Shown: positions 1-7,035 of the stretch, one piece after another
How positions within the stretch are numbered: the first letter of the stretch is position 1
Layout: every line of letters starts with the position of its first letter
From: DASTQL01 sp035761805
GTDB taxonomy: Bacteria > Actinomycetota > Actinomycetes > Jiangellales > Jiangellaceae
Reading direction: 5' to 3'
Length of the DNA stretch: 21,433 nt
NCBI GenBank assembly: GCA_035761805.1
Contig: DASTQL010000079.1
Span: 1 to 21,433, forward strand
Translations under genes and position numbers: made by a program
The notes under the pieces: generated by a model
Told to the model about the DNA's origin: nothing
Databases searched by the model: none
The model's input: only the letters and a program-made list of their open reading frames with translations

Positions 1-106
1 CTGGCTCTCCACCCGGACCTTCGACGCCCCGACCGGCCAGCCGACCGCCCAGCCGACGGGCGAGCGGGCCCGGACCACCGTGCCCGCCGCCCGGACCGCG
101 GTCTGA
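1..106 (+). CDS. 3' end of an unidentified gene, possibly heme A synthase (ctaA)
   Basis: A plus-strand frame is open from the window edge (first full codon at base 2) to a TGA at 104-106, giving the last 34 residues of a protein. The visible tail begins WLSTRTFDAP and is then rich in Pro, Thr, Gln and Arg, which looks like a disordered C-terminus; no domain can be recognised. The gene converges on the ctaB cluster. In several actinobacteria the gene convergent with ctaB is ctaA/COX15, whose product ends after a membrane helix with a short polar tail, so heme A synthase is a reasonable guess. That is inference from gene order only; the frame could even be chance. Confidence 0.4.
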   Translation, partial: WLSTRTFDAPTGQPTAQPTGERARTTVPAARTAV

Positions 107-218
107 GGCGCCCGGACGCCGGCTGGGCGAGCCCCTGGAGCGTCGCAGGCAATGGGCTGGGCACGTGCCGCGGCAAATGGCAGGGCGGGGCGGTGGCCGC
201 CGAGGGCGAGCATGGCAA

Positions 219-260
219 ATGGGCACCGAGCCAGGTGCATACACCTGGCTCGGCACCCAT
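219..260. terminator. Long imperfect hairpin between convergent genes
   Basis: Bases 219-237 pair with 242-260 around a 4-base loop (238-241). Of 19 positions, 17 are complementary and two adjacent ones (224-225 against 254-255) mismatch. It sits between the plus-strand gene ending at 106 and the minus-strand gene ending at 299, where a bidirectional terminator is expected. There is no T-run on either side, which is common in GC-rich actinobacterial terminators. The rest of 107-298 holds nothing I can call, apart from a short word (GGCAAATGG) that occurs twice, near 172 and 213. Confidence 0.5.
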
Positions 261-298
261 CTAGGCGGCTGCCGTGATCATTGCGTGGGGGGCACAGG

Positions 299-955
299 TC
301 ACAGGGAGGCGGTCATCCGGCGCCAGGCCGGGAGACCGGTGCGCATGACGGTGGTGACCCGCCGGTCGTCGGGCTCCACGAGCCGGACCCGGGCCAGGGC
401 GGAGGTCGCGCGCGCCCCGTCGCCCGCCGGCACCACGACGTCGCCCCAGGCGCCGTCCGGGCCCACGACGACGAGGCGGGCCCACCGGTCGCCGAGCCCG
501 ACGAGGTAGCCGTCGACCTCCTGGCCCCGACCGGCCCCGTGCTCGGCCGCGAAGGCCCGGACCCGCCGGGCGGCCCGGACGGTCGCCGGATCCGTGGCGG
601 TGCCACGCCGGTGCCGCGAGACGCGCACCCCCGCGAGTCCGGCCGCCCCGAGCACCGTCCCGACGGACAGCGCGACGACCGAACCGGCGAGCACACCGGC
701 GACCGCGCCCAGCAGGCCACCCATCAGCGGACCCGGCCACCAGGCCGGCGTCGGTGGTGGCGCGCCCGGCGGCAACGCCAGGTCGTCGTCCAGCCACCCC
801 TCCGCCCTCACCAGGAACGCGTCCGCTGCCACGAGGACCGCGCCGACGCAGACGAGGGTGGTGACCGCCACTCCCGGGCCCGAGGCGAGCGCCCATCCCG
901 CGCCCCCGACCAGGAGGAGCAGGCCGAGCCGGCTCAGGCTGCGGTCGGGACCCAT
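299..955 (-). CDS. Unrecognised membrane protein, downstream of ctaB
   Basis: A 218-residue protein starting at ATG (953-955) and ending with TGA at 299-301. I do not recognise a family. It has two hydrophobic stretches at about residues 9-25 and 28-49, a polar Pro-rich linker (about 51-75, with WLDDDLALPP), and a long Gly/Ala/Val hydrophobic region (about 77-110) that could be one or two helices. A soluble C-terminal part of about 100 residues follows, beginning with a basic patch (RVSRHRRG) and probably rich in beta strands. It starts 26 bases after the ctaB stop on the same strand, so it is probably co-transcribed with ctaB. No Shine-Dalgarno is visible; a TACGCT box seven bases before the ATG suggests a possible leaderless start. 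The continuous reading frame, GC-rich third positions and sensible hydropathy argue that it is a real gene. No function is assigned. Confidence 0.75.
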   Translation of the reverse strand: MGPDRSLSRLGLLLLVGGAGWALASGPGVAVTTLVCVGAVLVAADAFLVRAEGWLDDDLALPPGAPPPTPAWWPGPLMGGLLGAVAGVLAGSVVALSVGTVLGAAGLAGVRVSRHRRGTATDPATVRAARRVRAFAAEHGAGRGQEVDGYLVGLGDRWARLVVVGPDGAWGDVVVPAGDGARATSALARVRLVEPDDRRVTTVMRTGLPAWRRMTASL

Positions 956-962
956 GTCGCGC

Positions 963-968
963 AGCGTA
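963..968 (-). promoter_or_regulatory. Possible -10 box for a leaderless start of the membrane protein
   Basis: On the minus strand the hexamer TACGCT fits the actinobacterial -10 pattern TANNNT and lies seven bases before the ATG at 955, the spacing expected for transcription starting at the start codon. The region just upstream of the ATG lacks a ribosome binding site. No convincing -35 is visible and the box lies inside the short ctaB-to-gene gap, so it may be chance. Confidence 0.25.
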
Positions 969-981
969 GCCAGCGGTGTCG

Positions 982-1932
982 TCAGCCGAGGACGAGCACG
1001 TCGAGCACCACGGCGAGGAACACCACGGTGAGATACGTGATCGAGCCGTGGAAGAGCCGCATGGGGGCGAGCGCGGCGCCGACGGCACCGCGCCGGGCCC
1101 GGGTCAACAGGTGGTGCGCCTCCGCCAGGAACCATGCACCGGCCACCACGGCGACGGCCGGGTAGAGCCAGCCGGTGCCGGCGACCGGCCAGAGCGCCAG
1201 GGACGCCGCGACCATCGCCCCGGAGTACGCGACGATCTGCCTCGCCACGATCACGTCGCCAGCGACGACAGGGAGCATCGGCACGCCGGCCCGCGCGTAG
1301 TCCGCCCGGAACCGCATGGCCAGCGGCCAGTAGTGCGGCGGCGTCCAGAAGAACACCACCAGGAAGAGGACCACCGGGGGCCAGCCCAGGCTGCCGGTGA
1401 CCGCTGCCCACCCGATCAGCGTCGGCATGCACCCGGCGACGCCGCCCCAGACGATGTTCTGCGGGGTCCGCCGCTTGAGCAGGACGGTGTAGACGAGGAG
1501 GTAGAACGCGTTGGCCGCCACCGTCAGGGCGGCGGCCAGCGGGTTGACCCAGGCGAGCATGACGGCCACCGCCGCGACCAGCAGGGCCACCCCGTAGACG
1601 AGGGCGCTGCGCGGGGAGACCACGGTGGTGGGCAGCGGCCGGTGGCTGGTGCGGTGCATGAGGGCGTCGATGTCGCGCTCCAGCACCTGGTTGAGGGCGT
1701 GCGCGCTCCCGGCGGCCAGCGTTCCCCCGACCAGCGTGGCCGCCACGAGTCCCAGTGGGGGGATGCCCCGCTGTGCGAGCACCATGGCCGGCACGGTCGT
1801 CACGAGCAGGAGCTCGATGATGCGCGGCTTGGTGAGCGCGACGTAGGCACCCACCGTCGAGCGCCAGCCACGTGCCGCCCCGGCGCGCCCCGTGGCCCGG
1901 CCCGCGGCCGTACGGGGGTCGACTGCCGTCAA
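982..1932 (-). CDS. ctaB: Protoheme IX farnesyltransferase (heme O synthase)
   Basis: An integral membrane prenyltransferase of the UbiA family. It transfers a farnesyl group to protoheme to make heme O, the precursor of heme A for cytochrome aa3 oxidase. The protein is 316 residues, normal for the family, with about nine hydrophobic helices. Diagnostic stretches are ALTKPRIIELL (about 32-42), the aspartate-rich motif N81..ERDIDALMHRT followed by RPLP, FFWTPPHYWPLAM, and DYARAGVPMLPVV. I chose the TTG at 1930-1932 because a GAGG ribosome binding site lies six bases upstream and the protein then begins LTAVDPRT, like actinobacterial CtaB N-termini. The frame stays open upstream to an ATG at 2058, but that would add an unlikely Arg-rich tail. 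It is divergent from tkt. The first Asp of the usual NxxxDxxxD motif is Glu here (codon 1678-1680). Confidence 0.93.
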   Translation of the reverse strand: MTAVDPRTAAGRATGRAGAARGWRSTVGAYVALTKPRIIELLLVTTVPAMVLAQRGIPPLGLVAATLVGGTLAAGSAHALNQVLERDIDALMHRTSHRPLPTTVVSPRSALVYGVALLVAAVAVMLAWVNPLAAALTVAANAFYLLVYTVLLKRRTPQNIVWGGVAGCMPTLIGWAAVTGSLGWPPVVLFLVVFFWTPPHYWPLAMRFRADYARAGVPMLPVVAGDVIVARQIVAYSGAMVAASLALWPVAGTGWLYPAVAVVAGAWFLAEAHHLLTRARRGAVGAALAPMRLFHGSITYLTVVFLAVVLDVLVLG

Positions 1933-1999
1933 CGAGCACCTCGGGGGTCGGAGCGGCGCGACGGGCGTGCCGAGGGCACGTCGCTGCGAGGACACCGGG

Positions 2000-2005
2000 A
2001 GTCTA
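2000..2005 (-). promoter_or_regulatory. Candidate -10 box for ctaB
   Basis: On the minus strand the hexamer TAGACT fits the actinobacterial sigma-A -10 consensus. It would give a transcript starting near 1993 and a leader of about 60 bases before the TTG start of ctaB, which has its own Shine-Dalgarno. No good -35 is visible. Confidence 0.4.
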
Positions 2006-2041
2006 GCGACGGCGGACCTCCCGCACGGGACGTGGGCGCGT

Positions 2042-2061
2042 CCCGTGACGGCGGTCACGGG
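2042..2061. promoter_or_regulatory. Perfect 8-4-8 palindrome, candidate operator
   Basis: Bases 2042-2049 (CCCGTGAC) and 2054-2061 (GTCACGGG) are perfect inverted repeats around a 4-base spacer. The site lies in the divergent ctaB/tkt promoter region, immediately before a TAGGCT hexamer (2062-2067) that fits a -10 box for tkt. A bound dimeric regulator would therefore cover the -35/spacer region of tkt. A second short palindrome, GGTGATCACC, is at 2078-2087. The regulator is unknown. Confidence 0.4.
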
Positions 2062-2067
2062 TAGGCT
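2062..2067 (+). promoter_or_regulatory. Candidate -10 box for the tkt operon
   Basis: TAGGCT fits TANNNT and would start transcription near 2074, leaving a leader of about 100 bases before the GTG of tkt. The -35 region is occupied by the palindrome at 2042-2061 and does not resemble TTGACA. Confidence 0.35.
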
Positions 2068-2176
2068 CGCTCCCGGCGGTGATCACCCGGTTCCCGGGCC
2101 GGGACGGCGGGTACGTCACGGCCAGCGCGCCCGCCGCGCCCGACAGGTCCGCGACCCCTCGGGAAGGACTCGACCG

Positions 2177-4297
2177 GTGACCAACGACTCCCGCGCACTC
2201 CACTGGACCGAGCTGGACCGCCGGGCGGTCGACACCGTCCGCACCCTGGCGATGGACGCCGTGCAGAAGGTCGGCAACGGCCACCCGGGCACCGCGATGA
2301 GCCTCGCCCCGGCGGCGTACCTGCTCTACCAGCAGGTGATGCGGCACGACCCGAGCGACCCCTCGTGGATCGGTCGGGACCGGTTCGTGCTGTCGGCGGG
2401 CCACACCAGCCTGACGCTCTACATCCAGCTGTACCTGTCCGGCTACGGCGTCGGGCTGGACGACCTGAAGTCCCTGCGCACCTGGGGGTCGCTGACGCCG
2501 GGCCACCCCGAGTACACGCCGGGGCACCCCGAGCACCCGAGCACGCCCGGTGTCGAGACCACGACCGGCCCCCTGGGCCAGGGCATCGGCAACGCGGTAG
2601 GCATGGCCATGGCCGCGCGCCGCGAGCGTGGCCTGCTCGACCCGGACGCCGCGCCCGGGGAGAGCCCGTTCGACCGGACGGTCTACTGCCTCGCCTCCGA
2701 CGGCGACATGCAGGAGGGTGTCGCCTCCGAGGCCTCGTCGATCGCCGGTCACCAGCGGCTGGGCAACCTCGTCCTGATCTACGACGACAACGCCATCTCC
2801 ATCGAGGACGACACCAACATCGCCTTCAGCGAGGACGTCGTGGCCCGCTACGCGGCGTACGGATGGCACGTGCAGCGGGTCGACTGGCGCCGCGGCGACG
2901 GCACGTACGAGGAGGACGTCGAGGCCCTCCACGCTGCGCTGCTCGCCGCCCGGGCCGAGACCGACCGCCCGTCCTTCATCGCCATCCGCACGATCATCGC
3001 CTGGCCGGCGCCCAACGCGCAGAACACCGGGAAGGCGCACGGCTCGGCGCTCGGTGCCGACGAGGTCGCGGCGACCAAGCGGATCCTGGGGCTCGACCCC
3101 GACACGTCCTTCCACGTCGCCGACGACGTGCTGGCCCACGCGCGTCAGGTCGTCGACCGGGGGCGCGCGCTGCGGGCCGAGTGGGAGCAGGGCTACACCG
3201 CCTGGCGGGAGCGCGAGCCGGAGCGCGCCCGCCTGCTCGACCGGCTGCGGCGGAGGGTCCTGCCCGAGGGCTGGACCGACGCCCTGCCCACCTTCGAGCC
3301 CGGCACCGACATGGCCACCCGCAAGGCGTCCGGCCTGGTGCTGTCGGCGATCACGCCGCACCTGCCCGAGCTGTGGGGCGGCTCCGCCGACCTCGCCGAG
3401 AGCAACAACACGACGCCCGAGGGCGAGCTGTCCTTCGTCCCCCCGGACCACTCGACCAAGATGTTCCCCGGGGACTGGTACGGGCGGGTGCTGCACTTCG
3501 GGATCCGCGAGCACGGCATGGGCGCGATCCTCAACGGGATCGCCCTGGGACTCACCCGCCCGTACGGAGGCACGTTCCTCGTCTTCAGCGACTACATGCG
3601 ACCGTCGGTCCGGCTGGCGGCGCTCATGGGCGTGCCGGTGACGTACGTGTGGACGCACGACTCGATCGGGCTCGGCGAGGACGGCCCGACGCACCAGCCG
3701 GTCGAGCACCTGGCGGCGCTGCGCGCGATCCCCGACCTGCACGTCGTCCGGCCGGCCGACGCCAACGAGACCGCCGTCGCGTGGCGCACGGTGCTGGAGC
3801 GCACGGACCGCCCCGCCGGCCTCTGCCTGACCCGGCAGAACGTCCCCACCTTCCCCCGGGGCGACGGCTGGGGCTCGGTGGAGGGCGTGGCCCGCGGTGC
3901 CTACGTCCTGCGCGAGCTGGGCGAGGGTGACACGCCGGACGTCCTCCTCGTCGGGACCGGGTCGGAGGTCCAGCTGGCCGTCGCCGCGGCCGAGCAGCTG
4001 GCGGCCGACGGTCTGCGCGTGCGCGTCGTCTCGATGCCCTGCCGCGAGTGGTTCGACGAGCAGGACCCGAGCTACCGCGAGTCCGTCCTCCCGCCGTCGG
4101 TCCGCGCCCGGGTCTCGGTGGAGGCCGGCGTCGCCCAGTGCTGGCACGACGTCATCGGCGACGCAGGACGCCACGTCGGCGTCGACCGCTTCGGCGCGTC
4201 GGCCGACTACAAGACCATCTTCAGCGAGCTCGGCGTGACCGCTGACACCGTGGTCGACGCCGCCCGCGAGAGCATCGCTGCGGCGGGCGGCACCTGA
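2177..4297 (+). CDS. tkt: Transketolase
   Basis: A cytoplasmic, thiamine-diphosphate-dependent enzyme of the non-oxidative pentose phosphate pathway. It moves two-carbon units between xylulose-5-phosphate and ribose-5-phosphate or erythrose-4-phosphate. At 706 residues it is full length. N-terminal TPP domain: NGHPGTAMS with H36, PLGQGIGNAVGMA, and the metal/TPP motif SDGDMQEG at about 174-181. Central pyrimidine-binding domain: FGIREHGMG with the catalytic-type Glu at 445, then DGPTHQPVEHL. A C-terminal transketolase domain follows (VLLVGTGSEVQLA onward). I chose the GTG at 2177-2179 because an AAGGA sequence sits eight bases upstream and the protein then begins VTNDSRALHWTELDRRAVDT, like family members; longer in-frame starts overlap the promoter region. 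It is the first gene of the pentose phosphate operon. Confidence 0.97.
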   Translation: MTNDSRALHWTELDRRAVDTVRTLAMDAVQKVGNGHPGTAMSLAPAAYLLYQQVMRHDPSDPSWIGRDRFVLSAGHTSLTLYIQLYLSGYGVGLDDLKSLRTWGSLTPGHPEYTPGHPEHPSTPGVETTTGPLGQGIGNAVGMAMAARRERGLLDPDAAPGESPFDRTVYCLASDGDMQEGVASEASSIAGHQRLGNLVLIYDDNAISIEDDTNIAFSEDVVARYAAYGWHVQRVDWRRGDGTYEEDVEALHAALLAARAETDRPSFIAIRTIIAWPAPNAQNTGKAHGSALGADEVAATKRILGLDPDTSFHVADDVLAHARQVVDRGRALRAEWEQGYTAWREREPERARLLDRLRRRVLPEGWTDALPTFEPGTDMATRKASGLVLSAITPHLPELWGGSADLAESNNTTPEGELSFVPPDHSTKMFPGDWYGRVLHFGIREHGMGAILNGIALGLTRPYGGTFLVFSDYMRPSVRLAALMGVPVTYVWTHDSIGLGEDGPTHQPVEHLAALRAIPDLHVVRPADANETAVAWRTVLERTDRPAGLCLTRQNVPTFPRGDGWGSVEGVARGAYVLRELGEGDTPDVLLVGTGSEVQLAVAAAEQLAADGLRVRVVSMPCREWFDEQDPSYRESVLPPSVRARVSVEAGVAQCWHDVIGDAGRHVGVDRFGASADYKTIFSELGVTADTVVDAARESIAAAGGT

Positions 4298-4339
4298 CCC
4301 TCGGCCGTCCCGCCCGGCCCGCACACCAGGAGGAGCACC

Positions 4340-5452
4340 ATGACAGGCCACCACGACCCGCTGGCGCGACTCTCCGCGGAGGGCGTGTCCGTCTGGCTCG
4401 ACGACATCTCCCGTGACCGCCTGCTCACCGGCAACCTGCGCCGGCTCGTCGACGAGCGGCATGTCGTGGGCGTGACCAGCAACCCCTCGATCTTCCAGGC
4501 CGCGGTCACGAAGAGCAGCGCGTACGACGCGCAGCTCGACGCCCTGCGCCAGGTCGGGGCGGACGCGGAGCACGCCGTCCGGGACATCACCACCGAGGAC
4601 GTCCGCAACGGCTGCGACCTGCTGGCCGAGCTGGCCCAGCGGAGGCCCGGCGACGGGCGCGTGTCGCTCGAGGTGGACCCCCGGCTGGCCCGCGAGACCG
4701 ACGCCACGATCGCGCAGGCGCGCGAGCTGTGGGGGCTCGTCGGACGGCCGAACCTCTACATCAAGATCCCCGCCACGCAGGAGGGCCTGCCGGCGATCAC
4801 CACGGCGATCGCCGAGGGCATCAGCGTCAACGTCACGCTGATCTTCGCGCTCGAGCGCTACCGCGCCGTCATGGAGGCCTACGCGGCCGGCCTGGAGCGC
4901 CGGCTCGACGCCGGGGAGTCCCTGGACGGGATCGCCTCCGTCGCGTCGTTCTTCGTCAGCAGGGTCGACACCGAGGTGGACAAGCGCCTCGACACGACGG
5001 GCGGTGACCGGGCCGCCGGCCTCAAGGGCCGGGCCGCGGTCGCGAACGCCCGGCTGGCCTACGCCGCGCACGAGGCGTTCGTGTCCACGGAGCGCTGGGG
5101 GCGGCTGGAGTCAGCGGGGGCCGCCCGGCAGCGCCCGTTGTGGGCGTCGACGAGCACCAAGGACCCCGACCTGCCGGACACCCTCTACGTCACCGAGCTG
5201 GTGGCACCCGGGACGGTCAACACCATGCCAGAGCCGACGATCGAGGCCGTCGCCGACCACGGCGAGATCCGCGGCGACACGGTGCGCACCGCCTACGACG
5301 ACGCGGCCGAGACGATGGCCGCGCTCGAACGGGCCGGGGTCGACATGGACGACGTCACCCGGGTGCTCGAGGTCGAGGGCGTCGAGAAGTTCGAGACCAG
5401 CTGGAACGACCTCCTCGCCACGGTCGAGGCGCGGCTCGAGGCCGGCCGGTGA
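4340..5452 (+). CDS. tal: Transaldolase
   Basis: Transfers a dihydroxyacetone unit between sedoheptulose-7-phosphate and glyceraldehyde-3-phosphate, giving erythrose-4-phosphate and fructose-6-phosphate in the cytoplasm. The 370-residue protein has both family signatures: GVTSNPSIF at about 44-52, and LYIKIPATQEGL with the Schiff-base lysine at 142. SVNVTLIFALERY, FFVSRVDTEVDK and NTMPEPTIEA are further conserved blocks. The length and the motifs match the Tal/TalB-like subfamily of actinobacteria and cyanobacteria. A strong AGGAGG sits six bases before the ATG, 42 bases after the tkt stop. The stop codon overlaps the start of the next gene. Confidence 0.96.
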   Translation: MTGHHDPLARLSAEGVSVWLDDISRDRLLTGNLRRLVDERHVVGVTSNPSIFQAAVTKSSAYDAQLDALRQVGADAEHAVRDITTEDVRNGCDLLAELAQRRPGDGRVSLEVDPRLARETDATIAQARELWGLVGRPNLYIKIPATQEGLPAITTAIAEGISVNVTLIFALERYRAVMEAYAAGLERRLDAGESLDGIASVASFFVSRVDTEVDKRLDTTGGDRAAGLKGRAAVANARLAYAAHEAFVSTERWGRLESAGAARQRPLWASTSTKDPDLPDTLYVTELVAPGTVNTMPEPTIEAVADHGEIRGDTVRTAYDDAAETMAALERAGVDMDDVTRVLEVEGVEKFETSWNDLLATVEARLEAGR

Positions 5453-7035
5453 GCGCCCCCCGGGTCGACCTGGTCGGGCTCTCCCCGCGGGAGCTGGTGG
5501 ACAAGCAGGTCGCCGACCGGGTCGCCTCCCGGCTGGGTGCGGCCGACCCCACGCTCTGGGGTCCGGACGCCGAGGCGGAGGCGAGCATCCGGCTGGGCTG
5601 GGTCCGCCTGCACGAGAGCTCCCGCCCGCTCCTCGCGGAGATCGAGGGCCTGCAGGCGGAGCTGCGGGCCGAGGGGCTGGACCGGATCGTGCTCTGTGGC
5701 ATGGGGGGGTCGTCGCTCGCCCCCGAGGTCATCACCCAGACTGCGGGCGCGGACCTCACGGTGCTCGACACGACCGACCCCGGAGCGGTCCGACGATCCC
5801 TGGCGGACCGGCTCGACCGCACCGTCGTGGTCGTCTCCAGCAAGTCGGGCAGCACGGTGGAGACCGACAGCCAGCGGCGCGCCTTCGAGGCCGCCTTCCA
5901 GGCGGCCGGCATCGACGCCCCCACCCGCATGGTGGCCGTCACCGACCCGGGGTCGCAGCTGGCCGAGCACGCCGAGCAGGCCGGCTGGCGGCGGACGTTC
6001 CTCGCCGACTCGTCGGTCGGGGGACGCTTCTCGGCCCTGACCGCCTTCGGCCTGGTGCCCAGCGGTCTCGCCGGTGCCGACGTGGCCGCGCTGCTCGACG
6101 ACGCGGCCGCGGCCGCAGATGCGGTCTTCCTCGACGACCCGGCCAACCCGGCCCTGGTGCTCGGCGCCGTGATGGGCGCCGCCCACGCGAGCGGCCGGCA
6201 CAAGCTCGTCATCGGCGAGCACGACTCCGGAGTCCTGTCCTTCGGGGCCTGGGCAGAGCAGCTGATCGCCGAGTCGACCGGCAAGCTCGGCCGCGGCGTG
6301 CTGCCGGTCGACGTCGGCTCCGTCGCTGCCACCGGCTGGCTCGGCGCCGGGCAGGACGCCGTACGGGTGGCGCTCGGCGGCCCCGTCGAGGGGGTGGACG
6401 AGCAGGTCGCGACCTCCGGTCCGCTGGGCGGGCAGCTGCTGCTGTGGGAGGCCGCCACGGTGGTTGCCGGCCGGATGATCGGCATCAACCCCTTCGACCA
6501 GCCCAACGTCGAGGACGCCAAGAAGGCAGCGCGGTCCATGCTGGACGCGCCCGCCGCGGCCGAGCCGGACGAGCCGCCGACGACGGACGGTGCGGTCGAG
6601 GTCCACGGCCCCGGCGCGGACGCGGCAGGCGCCCTGTCCCACCTGCTCGACCAGGTGCCCGAGGGGGGCTACCTAGCGGTGCTCGCCTACCTCGATCCGG
6701 TCGCCGACGCCACCGCTGCCGACCTGCGTGAGGTCCTGGGCCGGCGGCTGGGGCGCCAGGTGACCTTCGGCTGGGGCCCGCGCTACCTGCACTCGACCGG
6801 CCAGTACCACAAGGGGGGACACCCCGACGGGGCCTTCCTCGTGCTCACCGGCGCCGTCGCCGAGGACCTCGACGTCGCCGGCCGGCCGTACACCTTCGGC
6901 CGGCTCATCGCCGCCCAGTCGGCCGGTGACGCCGGGGTGCTCGCCGGCCAGGGGCTCCCGGTTCTCCGGCTGCACCTCACCGACCGCACGGCCGGCCTAC
7001 GCCAGGTCCTCGCCGCCGCGGAGGCCGACCGGTGA
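5449..7035 (+). CDS. pgi: Glucose-6-phosphate isomerase-like protein
   Basis: Predicted to interconvert glucose-6-phosphate and fructose-6-phosphate, linking the non-oxidative branch back to the dehydrogenase encoded next. The 528-residue protein has two SIS domains. The first has the sugar-phosphate loop LCGMGGSSLAPEV (about 82-94), SSKSGSTVET, and the PGI signature VGGRFSALTA (about 190-199). The second carries NPFDQPNVEDAKK (about 347-359), with PN where classical PGI has FDQxGVE. The C-terminal HSTGQYHKGG (about 448-457) is typical of the PGI half of bifunctional transaldolase/PGI proteins. It starts at a GTG that shares four bases with the tal stop. Classical PGI is usually about 550 residues, so this is a divergent subfamily; isomerase activity is inferred. 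Confidence 0.88.
   Translation: MSAPRVDLVGLSPRELVDKQVADRVASRLGAADPTLWGPDAEAEASIRLGWVRLHESSRPLLAEIEGLQAELRAEGLDRIVLCGMGGSSLAPEVITQTAGADLTVLDTTDPGAVRRSLADRLDRTVVVVSSKSGSTVETDSQRRAFEAAFQAAGIDAPTRMVAVTDPGSQLAEHAEQAGWRRTFLADSSVGGRFSALTAFGLVPSGLAGADVAALLDDAAAAADAVFLDDPANPALVLGAVMGAAHASGRHKLVIGEHDSGVLSFGAWAEQLIAESTGKLGRGVLPVDVGSVAATGWLGAGQDAVRVALGGPVEGVDEQVATSGPLGGQLLLWEAATVVAGRMIGINPFDQPNVEDAKKAARSMLDAPAAAEPDEPPTTDGAVEVHGPGADAAGALSHLLDQVPEGGYLAVLAYLDPVADATAADLREVLGRRLGRQVTFGWGPRYLHSTGQYHKGGHPDGAFLVLTGAVAEDLDVAGRPYTFGRLIAAQSAGDAGVLAGQGLPVLRLHLTDRTAGLRQVLAAAEADR

Noticed and set aside
261..1939. Long open frames on both strands across the ctaB and membrane-protein region
   Set aside because: They translate to Arg/Pro/Gly-rich sequence without hydropathy or motifs and are shadows of the real genes in GC-rich DNA.
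2003..5071. A minus-strand open frame of about 1,000 codons opposite tkt and tal
   Set aside because: It lies antisense to two genes with intact catalytic motifs and its product is Arg/Gly/Val/Asp-rich with no domain; long antisense frames are expected at this GC content.
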